Below, piece after piece: positions 1 to 6,767 of a DNA stretch of 9,566 nt. The stretch lies in assembly GCA_011052285.1 (NCBI GenBank), contig DRJH01000404.1, forward strand, positions 1 to 9,566, in the 5' to 3' direction. How positions within the stretch are numbered: the stretch's first letter is position 1; every line of letters starts with the position of its first letter. A program made the position numbers and the translations under genes. The stretch is from Gammaproteobacteria bacterium (lineage in GTDB: Bacteria > Pseudomonadota > Gammaproteobacteria > Arenicellales > DRJH01). The notes under the pieces are model-generated. The model was not told where the DNA came from. It ran no database searches and was given only the letters and a program-made list of their open reading frames with translations.

Positions 1-44
1 AAAAGATGAATGCGCTGAATCGTTACTTTTATTTATTGTGATAA

Positions 45-82
45 CTTTTCCACAGTAGGTTATCTGCTCTCGGACAGCCTCC
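45..82 (-). repeat. Left copy of a 38-bp inverted repeat, probable IS end
   Basis: Read on the minus strand this begins GGAGGCTGTCCGAGA and matches 9467-9504 on the plus strand at 34 of 38 positions without gaps. The two copies lie just outside pccA and polA and point outward from the window. GAGGCTGT... at the outer edge is the style of the terminal inverted repeats of several DDE-type insertion sequences. Beyond the repeat (positions 1-44) the sequence is AT-rich and unlike the other side, as expected if this is one end and 9467-9504 the opposite end of the same IS type. A short open frame on the plus strand, ending with a TGA at 39-41 just before the repeat, could be the tail of a transposase, but it is too short to identify. 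The repeat is certain; the IS identity is inferred. Confidence 0.65.
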
Positions 83-93
83 CAGGAGGCTGT
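74..93. other. Perfect short palindrome downstream of pccA (possible terminator hairpin)
   Basis: ACAGCCTCC and GGAGGCTGT form a perfect 9-bp inverted repeat separated by two bases, so a stem of about 8 bp with a 4-base loop can form 9 bases after the pccA stop codon. No T-run follows on the minus strand, so it is not a standard intrinsic terminator. Half of the stem belongs to the repeat at 45-82, so the palindrome may simply be a junction between an IS end and a sequence resembling it. Confidence 0.4.
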
Positions 94-101
94 GAGGTGC
101 C

Positions 102-2078
102 TCAGGCGAATTGCAGCAGTACCTGATCAGCCTGCACCGCCTCACCAGGCTGCACCAGCACCTTGGCGATGACACCATCTCGGGCTGCATACAACAGGTT
201 TTCCATTTTCATCGCCTCAATGACCGCTACCGCCGTACCGGCTTGAACCTCGTCACCTTCCTGGACCCGAATTTGGGTGATCATCCCGGGCATGGGTGAA
301 AGGACCTGCCCCGAACGATCGGGAACAACCCGTTCCAGCATATACTCATCAAGCTCGGCAGCACGCGGGCCCAAAACCCGACAGTCAAGAACACACGCAG
401 CCTGTGCCAGCCGGTAGTGATTGCCGAAAACCTGTACTTGTACGGTTCGTTCTTTGCCATCTACCTGAACCGAACACAGTCGATCACCCGGCTGCCAATC
501 CGTTTGTATGCTAACAGATTGTTCACCCAGATCGGCTTTCAGCCCTTGTGCCGTTACAGAAAGATCTACGTTCCACTGCGCTTTATCAGCACAAATCACC
601 CAGGTTCGCAGCTTTTGATCACAATAATCTGTGGCAACTTCACGCCGCTCACAACGATCATGTAACACAGCAACTACCGCCAACATGGCATCAAGCTGAA
701 CACCCTCAGGCAACGGTGGCTGAAAACCGTCCGGGTAACGCTGACCGATAAAATCAGTACTGATATCGCCACGCCCAAATGCCTCATCCAGCAACACGGC
801 CTGCAAAAAAGCCCCATTGTGGGCCACCCCTTCGATCAAATACTGATCCAGAGCCTCAACTGCCATGGCAATGGCTTGTTTGCGATCTGCTCCGTAGGCT
901 ACCAACTTGGAAATCATGGGATCGTAATACATACTGATGTCACTACCGGCCTTAACGCCACTATCAACCCGCAGGCCTGCAGCCCGTGGTTCATGATAGC
1001 GAGACAGTCGCCCGATTGAGGGCAAAAAGCCACGACTGGAGTCTTCGGCATAGACCCGACATTCCACCGCCCAGCCCTGCTGGCGAACCTGTTCCTGGGT
1101 CAGCGGCAGGGGCTCACCGGCCGCCACCCGGATCATCAACTCCACCAGATCCAGGCCGGTCACACACTCGGTAACCGGATGTTCGACCTGCAGGCGGGTA
1201 TTCATTTCCAGGAAATAGAAATTACGCCCCTGGTCGACAATAAACTCCACCGTCCCGGCTGAGCAATAATCCACGGCACGCGCCAGGGCTACGGCCTGCT
1301 GACCCATGGCTGCCCGGGTCGGGGCATCGATGAATACCGAAGGGGCTTCCTCAATCACTTTCTGATGACGACGCTGGATCGAGCATTCCCGCTCACCCAA
1401 ATACAAAACATGACCGTGCTGATCGGCCATAATCTGGATCTCAATATGCCGGGGCCCCTCAATGTATTTTTCCAGGAACATACGGTCGTCGCCGAATGCG
1501 GTCGCAGCCTCGCTACTGGCGCGCGCGAAACCATCCCGGCATTCTGCATCATTGCGCGCCACACGCATGCCCTTGCCGCCGCCGCCTGCACTGGCTTTGA
1601 GCAACACCGGGTAACCAATATCGTTGGCAATAGTCACAGCCTGTTCGGCATCAACGATCACATCGGTGTAGCCGGGAATAGTGGAAACTCCGGTTTCCTG
1701 GGCCAATCGTTTGGAGATGATCTTGTCACCCATAATCTGCATGGCCTTAGTCGGTGGGCCGATAAAAGCAATATTTTCAGCCTCAAGTGCCACGACAAGT
1801 GCAGCATTCTCAGACAGGAATCCATAACCCGGATGTACCGCCTGCGCACCGATCTGACGACAGGCGTTGACAATAGCATCGATCCGAAGATAGCTCTGCG
1901 CTGCCGCTGGTGGGCCGATACAAACCGCTTCATCAGCCATTTCGACATGTTTGGCACGTTGGTCAGCAGTCGAATAGACGGCGACGGTGGCAACGCCCAT
2001 CTGCTGTGCGCTACGGATAACCCGACAGGCAATTTCACCTCGATTGGCGATGAGAATTTTTTTAAACATGATGCTCAT
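102..2078 (-). CDS. pccA: Propionyl-CoA carboxylase alpha subunit (biotin carboxylase + biotin carrier)
   Basis: This subunit carboxylates its own biotin with ATP and bicarbonate; PccB then passes the carboxyl group to propionyl-CoA, giving (S)-methylmalonyl-CoA in the cytoplasm. At 658 aa it has the usual length of the long acyl-CoA carboxylase alpha chains. The biotin carboxylase domain starts ILIANRGEIACRV (residues 8-20). The ATP-grasp glycine loop is GGGGKGM (165-171), with ECSIQRRHQK at 231-240 and EMNTRLQVEHPVTE at 291-304. The central region (about 450-580) is the weakly conserved BT linker, and the C-terminal biotinyl domain carries EAMKMEN with biotin-accepting Lys624, 34 residues from the end. 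The ATG at 2076-2078 overlaps the pccB stop in an ATGA, which suggests translational coupling. ATG at 2067-2069 (MFKKILIANRG) is the family-typical start and equally possible; neither has a clear Shine-Dalgarno. Other acyl-CoA carboxylases (methylcrotonyl, geranyl) share this architecture; the propionyl assignment comes from PccB and the mutase next door. Confidence 0.93.
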   Translation of the reverse strand: MSIMFKKILIANRGEIACRVIRSAQQMGVATVAVYSTADQRAKHVEMADEAVCIGPPAAAQSYLRIDAIVNACRQIGAQAVHPGYGFLSENAALVVALEAENIAFIGPPTKAMQIMGDKIISKRLAQETGVSTIPGYTDVIVDAEQAVTIANDIGYPVLLKASAGGGGKGMRVARNDAECRDGFARASSEAATAFGDDRMFLEKYIEGPRHIEIQIMADQHGHVLYLGERECSIQRRHQKVIEEAPSVFIDAPTRAAMGQQAVALARAVDYCSAGTVEFIVDQGRNFYFLEMNTRLQVEHPVTECVTGLDLVELMIRVAAGEPLPLTQEQVRQQGWAVECRVYAEDSSRGFLPSIGRLSRYHEPRAAGLRVDSGVKAGSDISMYYDPMISKLVAYGADRKQAIAMAVEALDQYLIEGVAHNGAFLQAVLLDEAFGRGDISTDFIGQRYPDGFQPPLPEGVQLDAMLAVVAVLHDRCERREVATDYCDQKLRTWVICADKAQWNVDLSVTAQGLKADLGEQSVSIQTDWQPGDRLCSVQVDGKERTVQVQVFGNHYRLAQAACVLDCRVLGPRAAELDEYMLERVVPDRSGQVLSPMPGMITQIRVQEGDEVQAGTAVAVIEAMKMENLLYAARDGVIAKVLVQPGEAVQADQVLLQFA

Positions 2079-3607
2079 AACGGAATATTGCCATGTTTTC
2101 GCCAGGGGTTCTGTAGCTGTTTATCAGCCAACAGCGCCAGTGAACGACACAGGCGACGGCGGGTGTTACGGGGACGGATGACATCGTCGATGAAACCGCG
2201 TCGGGCCGCAACAAAGGGATTGGCGAATTTGCTGCGGTATTCTTCCGTGCGGGCGGCGATTTTCTCAGGATCATCCTTTTCCTGGCGAAAAATAATCTCC
2301 ACCGCACCCTTGGGTCCCATGACCGCAATTTCAGCGCTGGGCCAGCACAGATTAACATCACCGCGCAGGTGTTTGGAACTCATCACATCATAAGCCCCAC
2401 CATAAGCCTTACGGGTAATAACCGTGACCTTGGGTACCGTAGCTTCGGCAAAGGCGTATAGCAACTTGGCACCATGACGAATAATGCCACCGAATTCCTG
2501 ATCGGTACCGGGCAGAAAGCCCGGGACATCGACGAAGGTTACTATGGGGATATTGAAGGCATCACAAAAACGCACAAAACGCCCGGCTTTAGTTGCTGAA
2601 TTAATGTCCAGACAACCGGCGAGCACCATGGGTTGATTGGCGACAAAACCCACTGTATGACCCGCCATGCGGCCCAAACCGACGACAATATTGGCCGCAA
2701 AATCTTCCTGAATCTCAAAAAATTCCTGATCATCTACCACCTTGGCCAACAACTCTTTCATGTCATAAGGTTGATTGGGATCCATAGGCACCAGAGTATC
2801 CAATGCTTTTTCCACCCGGTCTGGATTATCACGGACCGGCAGCACCGGTGCTGTGCGTTGATTGCTTGAAGGCAGCAAGTTGATGAACCGGCGCAGCATA
2901 AACAAGGCATCGACATCATTGTCAAAGGCCTTATGGGCCACTCCGGATCGGGAGGTGTGGGTATGAGCACCCCCGAGTTCCTCGGCGCTGACGTTTTCGT
3001 GGGTTACCGTTTTTACCACCTCGGGGCCGGTCACAAACATGTGCGAAGAATCGCGAACCATAAAAATAAAATCGGTCATCGCCGGTGAATACACCGCACC
3101 ACCGGCGCAAGGACCCATAATCATGGAAATCTGTGGTACCACACCGGAAGCCAGCACATTGCGCTGAAAGATATCGGCATAACCGCCCAGCGAGGCCACC
3201 CCTTCCTGGATACGGGCACCACCGGAATCGTTAATACCGATAATCGGGGCCCCAACCTGTACCGCCTTATCCATGATTTTGACGATCTTTTCGGCATGAG
3301 TCTCCGATAACGAGCCACCAAAGACGGTAAAATCCTGACTGAAAACAAAAACCTGGCGCCCGTAAATGGTGCCCCAGCCAGTGACCACACCATCGCCGGG
3401 AATCGACTGTTGCGCCATACCAAAATCCTGACAGCGATGTTCGACAAACATATCCCATTCTTCAAAGCTGTCGGCATCGAGCAATAGCTCAATCCGCTCG
3501 CGAGCGGTGAGTTTGCCTTTGCCATGCTGTTTATCGATGCGCTCGATCCCGCCACCGAGGCGGGCCTGCTGTCTTTTTTGTTCCAACCGTTCTATGATGT
3601 CCCGCAC
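2075..3607 (-). CDS. pccB: Propionyl-CoA carboxylase beta subunit (carboxyltransferase)
   Basis: This is the carboxyltransferase subunit, which moves carboxyl from carboxybiotin on PccA to propionyl-CoA; the family forms a hexameric core. The 510 residues show the two crotonase-like halves. The N-terminal half has GKLTARERIELLLD (31-44), the acyl-CoA oxyanion region GGARIQEG (129-136) and GPCAGGAVYSPA (165-176). The C-terminal half has FVDVPGFLPGTDQE (358-371) and RKAYGGAYDVMSSKHL (399-414). The C-terminus KHGNIPL is typical of PccB proteins. Asp407 in AYDVM corresponds to Asp422 of Streptomyces coelicolor PccB, the residue linked to preference for propionyl-CoA, which supports this substrate over acetyl-CoA or methylcrotonyl-CoA. 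The start is GTG (3605-3607), chosen because GAGGAG lies five bases upstream and the protein begins as the family does. It overlaps pccA by 4 bp and follows the mutase gene after 49 bp, so the three genes probably form one operon. Confidence 0.95.
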   Translation of the reverse strand: MRDIIERLEQKRQQARLGGGIERIDKQHGKGKLTARERIELLLDADSFEEWDMFVEHRCQDFGMAQQSIPGDGVVTGWGTIYGRQVFVFSQDFTVFGGSLSETHAEKIVKIMDKAVQVGAPIIGINDSGGARIQEGVASLGGYADIFQRNVLASGVVPQISMIMGPCAGGAVYSPAMTDFIFMVRDSSHMFVTGPEVVKTVTHENVSAEELGGAHTHTSRSGVAHKAFDNDVDALFMLRRFINLLPSSNQRTAPVLPVRDNPDRVEKALDTLVPMDPNQPYDMKELLAKVVDDQEFFEIQEDFAANIVVGLGRMAGHTVGFVANQPMVLAGCLDINSATKAGRFVRFCDAFNIPIVTFVDVPGFLPGTDQEFGGIIRHGAKLLYAFAEATVPKVTVITRKAYGGAYDVMSSKHLRGDVNLCWPSAEIAVMGPKGAVEIIFRQEKDDPEKIAARTEEYRSKFANPFVAARRGFIDDVIRPRNTRRRLCRSLALLADKQLQNPWRKHGNIPL

Positions 3608-3612
3608 TGTCT

Positions 3613-3618
3613 CTCCTC
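3613..3618 (-). promoter_or_regulatory. Shine-Dalgarno site of pccB
   Basis: GAGGAG on the minus strand, five bases before the GTG start of pccB, is the strongest ribosome-binding site in the window and fixes the start. The surrounding 49-bp gap between mcm and pccB (3608-3656) holds no gene and no hairpin with a T-run, so read-through from mcm is expected. Confidence 0.8.
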
Positions 3619-3656
3619 GTGGATCTTTGCGAATTATTTAGGTATCTATCAAACCC

Positions 3657-5840
3657 CTACGCCTTCACCGCGTTACTTGTGACACTTGAGTTTACCCCCA
3701 GGTGTTGTACTAACAGGGTCATGAGTTCACCTGCGGCAACCGGCAAACTGGTCCCGGGTCCGAAAATCGCCACCACCCCCTGTTGCTGCAAAAAGGCATA
3801 ATCCTGAGGGGGGATGACTCCTCCACAGACCACCAGAATATCCTCGGCCTGCTCGGCTTTAAGGGCGGCGATTAGTTCAGGCACCAATGCCATGTGACCT
3901 GCAGCCTGTGAGGACACCCCAATCATATGGACATCGTTTTCTACCGCCTGCCGGGCCGCTTCCTGCGGTGTCTGAAACAAGGGGCCGATGTCGACATCAA
4001 ACCCCATATCAGCAAAACCGGTGGCGATGATTCTGGCGCCACGGTCATGACCATCTTGACCCAGTTTTACCACCAGCAGCCGGGGTCTGCGACCGTATTG
4101 CACGGCAAATTGACTGACCTGCGCGGTCACGGCACGAAAACCCGCATCGTCTTCACAGGCCGCTCCGTAAACTCCACTCACCGAGCGCACCATGGCGCGG
4201 TGACGGGTAAATACCGTTTCCAGTGCATCCGAAATTTCTCCCACAGTGGCACGCAAGCGTACCGCCTTGATGGTATAGGGCAGAAGATTTTCGCGCTCTT
4301 TAGCGGCTGCAGCAGACAGCCGTTGCAGCGCTTCCCGACAAGCCTCTTCATCACGCGCAGCCCGCACTTGCTGCAATCGCTCAACCTGCAGACGACGCAC
4401 TTCGGCATTGTCAATCTGCAGAATATCTACCTCGGGCTCCTCTTCTAACGGATAGCGATTGACGCCCACTACGACATCTTCGCCACGATCGAGCCGGGCC
4501 TGACGGCGTGCAGCCGCCTCTTCAATCCGCAGCTTGGGCAGACCGGCGATCACCGCCGCGGTCATGCCGCCCATACCATCCACCTCGGCAATCAATTCCC
4601 GGGCTGCGGTGGCCAGATCTGCGGTTAATCTTTCCAGATAATAACTACCACCGAGGGGATCGACGACATCGGTCAGACCAGCCTCGTGCTGCAACACAAG
4701 CTGAGTGTTGCGAGCAATGCGTGAGGAAAACTCGGTCGGCAGTGCCAGGGCTTCATCAAAACTGTTGGTATGCAGCGACTGCGTGCCACCCAGCACTGCC
4801 GCCAGTGCCTCGAGCGTAGTACGGATGATATTGTTATAGGGATCACGGCTGGTCAGGCTGACGCCGGATGTCTGGCAATGGGTGCGTAACATCGAAGAAC
4901 GTGGGTCAGCCGGTTGAAAATGTGCCTGCATCAGCTCCGCCCATAGCAGCCGTGCCGCCCGCAGCTTAGCCACCTCCATCATAAAATTCATGCCGATCCC
5001 GAAAAAAAATGACAAGCGGGGTGCAAACTGATCCACCGATAACCCGCTGGACAGTGCCGCACGCACATATTCGATACCATCGGCCAAGGTGTAAGCCAGT
5101 TCCTGGGCAGCCGTGGCCCCCGCTTCCTGCATGTGATAGCCGGAAATTGAGATTGGGTTGAAACGTGGCATCTGTGCTGCGGAATACCCAATAATATCGG
5201 CAACAATCCGCATCGAGGGTGAGGGTGGATAGATGTAGGTGTTACGAACCATAAATTCCTTGAGAATATCATTTTGCAGGGTGCCAGCCAGTGCGGACGG
5301 GTCCACACCCTGCTCCTCGGCGGCAACGATGAACATGGCAAAAATTGGCAACACCGCTCCATTCATGGTCATGGATACCGACATCTGCCCCAGCGGAATA
5401 TCCGCAAACAGCAGTTTCATATCCTCCACCGAATCAATCGCCACCCCGGCTTTGCCGACATCACCACTGACCCGGGGATGATCCGAGTCATAGCCGCGAT
5501 GGGTCGCTAGGTCAAAAGCGATCGAGAGGCCTTTTTGGCCTGCGGCGAGGGCTTTGCGATAAAAGCGGTTAGATTCTTCAGCGGTGGAAAAACCGGCATA
5601 CTGGCGCACTGTCCAGGGCCGACCAGCGTACATCGTGGCGCGTGGCCCGCGCAGGTAGGGCGCAAAACCGGGCAGGGAATCCAGGTGTTCCAGACCAGCA
5701 GTATCCGCAGCCGTATACAACGGCTTGACAGCAATCCCTTCTGGCGTTGACACCTTCAGGCCCTCTGGCGATTTGCCCCGCAACTCCTTACCGGCCAGAG
5801 CCAACCAGTCCGCTTCATCCCATCGTACAAAGTTGCCCAT
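3657..5840 (-). CDS. scpA: Methylmalonyl-CoA mutase, adenosylcobalamin-dependent, single-chain type
   Basis: It interconverts (R)-methylmalonyl-CoA and succinyl-CoA using adenosylcobalamin, the last step of propionyl-CoA entry to the TCA cycle. The chain carries both the TIM-barrel substrate domain and the cobalamin domain, so it is the homodimeric type (E. coli Sbm/ScpA, mitochondrial MUT) and not the two-subunit MutAB type. Numbered from an upstream ATG at 5871-5873, the barrel shows RGPRATMY (75-82), QYAGFSTAEESN (91-102, active-site Tyr92), FDLATHRGYDSD (120-131), RNTYIYPPSPSMR (Arg210) and SGYHMQEAG (His247); these match Tyr89, Arg207 and His244 of the Propionibacterium enzyme with a constant offset of three. 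The cobalamin domain has GQDGHDRG (605-612, axial ligand His609), SSQAAGH (654-660) and CGGVIPPQD (683-691). I prefer the ATG at 5838-5840 (MGNFVRWDEADWLALAGKEL). It has GGGGATGGA just upstream and gives about the E. coli length, while the ATG at 5871-5873 has no Shine-Dalgarno and adds 11 unconserved residues. It is first in the operon with pccB and pccA. Confidence 0.95.
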   Translation of the reverse strand: MGNFVRWDEADWLALAGKELRGKSPEGLKVSTPEGIAVKPLYTAADTAGLEHLDSLPGFAPYLRGPRATMYAGRPWTVRQYAGFSTAEESNRFYRKALAAGQKGLSIAFDLATHRGYDSDHPRVSGDVGKAGVAIDSVEDMKLLFADIPLGQMSVSMTMNGAVLPIFAMFIVAAEEQGVDPSALAGTLQNDILKEFMVRNTYIYPPSPSMRIVADIIGYSAAQMPRFNPISISGYHMQEAGATAAQELAYTLADGIEYVRAALSSGLSVDQFAPRLSFFFGIGMNFMMEVAKLRAARLLWAELMQAHFQPADPRSSMLRTHCQTSGVSLTSRDPYNNIIRTTLEALAAVLGGTQSLHTNSFDEALALPTEFSSRIARNTQLVLQHEAGLTDVVDPLGGSYYLERLTADLATAARELIAEVDGMGGMTAAVIAGLPKLRIEEAAARRQARLDRGEDVVVGVNRYPLEEEPEVDILQIDNAEVRRLQVERLQQVRAARDEEACREALQRLSAAAAKERENLLPYTIKAVRLRATVGEISDALETVFTRHRAMVRSVSGVYGAACEDDAGFRAVTAQVSQFAVQYGRRPRLLVVKLGQDGHDRGARIIATGFADMGFDVDIGPLFQTPQEAARQAVENDVHMIGVSSQAAGHMALVPELIAALKAEQAEDILVVCGGVIPPQDYAFLQQQGVVAIFGPGTSLPVAAGELMTLLVQHLGVNSSVTSNAVKA

Positions 5841-5887
5841 ACCATTCCATCCCCAAGCCGAAATCACATACATTCTACAACAAAACC

Positions 5888-5913
5888 AAAAAAGGGGTCA
5901 GAGCCCTTTTTTT
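5888..5913 (+). repeat. RAYT repeat copy 1 (forward)
   Basis: An A-tract, GGGGTCAGAGCCC, then seven Ts. AAAAAAGGG pairs with CCCTTTTTT around a 7-base loop, giving a weak hairpin with a T-run in both directions. It lies about 47 bp upstream of the preferred mcm start and so falls in or near that gene's 5' untranslated region or promoter. Confidence 0.9.
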
Positions 5914-5925
5914 ATGATAAACTCT

Positions 5926-5950
5926 AAAAAAAGGGGTCAGAGCCCTTTTT
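5926..5950 (+). repeat. RAYT repeat copy 2 (forward)
   Basis: Same core as copy 1, shifted by 39 bp. It also forms a perfect 23-bp inverted repeat with copy 3 (5927-5949 against 5989-6011), so a large hairpin with a 39-base loop is possible across the AT-rich strip. Confidence 0.9.
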
Positions 5951-5988
5951 GTGCGGTAACTTATTGATATATATACAAATAAAATATT

Positions 5989-6011
5989 AAAAGGGCTCTG
6001 ACCCCTTTTTT
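5989..6011 (-). repeat. RAYT repeat copy 3 (reverse)
   Basis: Reverse-oriented copy ending ten bases before the RAYT start codon at 6022. A transcript starting in the AT-rich strip just upstream would carry it in its leader, where it could occlude or regulate translation of the transposase. Confidence 0.9.
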
Positions 6012-6021
6012 AGACAAGATT

Positions 6022-6750
6022 ATGCCGAGAAAACCGAGGTTTCATGTTGCTGGAATGCCCGTACACATTATCCAACGGGGAAATAACCGGCAAGCCATCT
6101 TCCACAAAGAGAAGGACTACTACGCATATCTGGCCTGGCTGGGCCAGGGTGCTGAAAAATATGACTGTGCGATCCACGGCTATGCCTTAATGTCCAACCA
6201 CGTGCACTTGCTGGCCACTCCCGGCCATGCGAACAGTATCAGTAAAATGATACAGTTCACCGGCAGGCAGTATGTTCCTTATTTTAATCGTAGCTACGAG
6301 CGTACCGGAACCCTGTGGGAAGGTCGCTATAAAAGTAGCGTCATCGACGCTGAAAGCTATTATCTGGCCTGTCTGCACTATATCGAAATGAATCCGGTTC
6401 GCGCTGGAGTCGTGCGGCATCCACGTGATTATCGGTGGTCCAGTTATTGCTGCAACGCCGAAGGTGAACCGAACTCTTTGATAACGCCACATAGCATGTA
6501 TACCCAACTTGGTGATACCCCAGCAGCACGTCAAAAGGTGTATTCAAAGTGGTTTTCTACATATCAGGGACTGGAATCACTGGCCGATATCCGCACTGCC
6601 TGGCACAGTGGAACACCTCTGGGTGAAGATCTATTTTGCAAACACATCGAATGGGTTGTTGATCATAAAATTGGACAATCAAGAAGAGGTCGCCCGAAAA
6701 GGGCTCTGACCCCTTTTTCTGAAACCTCTACTCCGAAAAAAGGGCTCTGA
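6022..6750 (+). CDS. REP-associated tyrosine transposase (RAYT, HUH/Y1 family)
   Basis: This is a 242-residue single-strand DNA nuclease/transposase of the Y1_Tnp (IS200-like) superfamily. Family members cut and rejoin palindromic repeats next to their own gene through a 5'-phosphotyrosine. The N-terminus MPRKPRFHVAGMPVHIIQRG and NNRQAIFHKEKDY are typical of the proteobacterial RAYT clade. The HUH metal site is NHVHLL (His60, Val61, His62), followed by GTLWEGRYKSS (96-106). The likely catalytic tyrosine is Tyr120 in LHYIEMNPVRAG, aligned with the DYIYINPVKHG segment of E. coli RayT; Tyr103 is a less likely alternative. WSSY at 139-142 and the basic RRGRPK (221-226) near the C-terminus also fit. 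The last 16 residues are encoded by two repeat copies and their spacer, and the TGA stop is inside the last repeat. All catalytic residues are present, so it may be active. No Shine-Dalgarno is visible before the ATG, which was chosen because the conserved N-terminus begins there. Confidence 0.93.
   Translation: MPRKPRFHVAGMPVHIIQRGNNRQAIFHKEKDYYAYLAWLGQGAEKYDCAIHGYALMSNHVHLLATPGHANSISKMIQFTGRQYVPYFNRSYERTGTLWEGRYKSSVIDAESYYLACLHYIEMNPVRAGVVRHPRDYRWSSYCCNAEGEPNSLITPHSMYTQLGDTPAARQKVYSKWFSTYQGLESLADIRTAWHSGTPLGEDLFCKHIEWVVDHKIGQSRRGRPKRALTPFSETSTPKKGL
6697..6718 (-). repeat. RAYT repeat copy 4 (reverse, inside the RAYT coding region)
   Basis: This copy is translated in the RAYT frame as KRALTPF. 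It and copy 5 are each preceded by CCG and are 41 bp apart, which suggests that copies 4 and 5 arose by tandem duplication of the gene's 3' end. Confidence 0.9.
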
Positions 6751-6757
6751 CCCCTTT
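6736..6757 (-). repeat. RAYT repeat copy 5 (reverse, RAYT stop codon / polA leader)
   Basis: Read in another frame from copy 4, it encodes KKGL followed by the TGA stop at 6748-6750. It ends ten bases before the polA ATG, so it occupies the place where the polA ribosome-binding site would be expected. Confidence 0.9.
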
Positions 6758-6767
6758 ATTGCTTTTT

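Larger units (their letters stand above)
5841..6021. promoter_or_regulatory. Divergent mcm / RAYT intergenic region, presumed promoters
   Basis: This 181-bp stretch is the only non-coding space upstream of both the mcm-pccBA operon (minus) and the RAYT gene (plus), so promoters for both should lie here. It contains three repeat copies (at 5888-5913, 5926-5950 and 5989-6011) and an AT-rich strip at 5958-5992. On the plus strand TTGATA (5964-5969) could serve as a -35 box with a poor -10 match (TTAAAA, 5987-5992) after 17 bp; TAAAAT at 5980-5985 is a better -10 but lacks a spaced -35. I see no convincing minus-strand promoter for mcm. The region call follows from gene layout; the boxes are weak. 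Confidence 0.3.
5888..6757 (+). mobile_element. RAYT module: transposase gene bracketed by five palindromic repeats
   Basis: The unit runs from the first to the last copy of the shared 20-mer AAAGGGGTCAGAGCCCTTTT. Copies at 5891-5910 and 5930-5949 are forward; those at 5989-6008, 6697-6716 and 6738-6757 are reversed. The outer copies therefore form inverted flanks, and a Y1 transposase lies between them. This is the known arrangement of REP-associated tyrosine transposases, whose genes are flanked by the repeats the enzyme recognises. RAYT genes are usually single copy, do not behave as ordinary ISs and may be domesticated. I see no target-site duplication, in line with IS200/IS605-like chemistry. 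The exact ends of the module are inferred from the repeats. Confidence 0.75.

Noticed and set aside
46..54. TTTTCCACA matches the relaxed DnaA-box pattern TTWTNCACA
   Set aside because: It is a single site inside the edge repeat, and the right copy has TTTTCCGCA instead. No cluster, AT-rich unwinding region or dnaA/dnaN neighbours suggest an origin.
2..58. Short open frame at the left edge ending ...TFPQ, resembling ...AFPQ on the minus strand at the right edge (9491-9565)
   Set aside because: The shared residues are simply the translation of the common edge repeat; the rest of the two peptides is unrelated and too short to identify.
1365..2393. Long plus-strand open frame (342 codons) antisense to pccA/pccB
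   Set aside because: It lies wholly opposite two clearly coding genes, has no recognisable motif and an unnatural composition; it is a shadow of the real genes' codon pattern.
5888..6011. Regular short repeats near 5900-6010 as a possible CRISPR array
   Set aside because: Only three copies, in mixed orientation with short unequal spacers, each with a core of about 20 bp, and matching copies flank a RAYT gene; this is a RAYT repeat cluster.
6759..6767. TTG at 6759 as the polA start
   Set aside because: It adds MLF before the family-typical MLILVDGSSY and has no Shine-Dalgarno; the ATG at 6768 fits homologs better.
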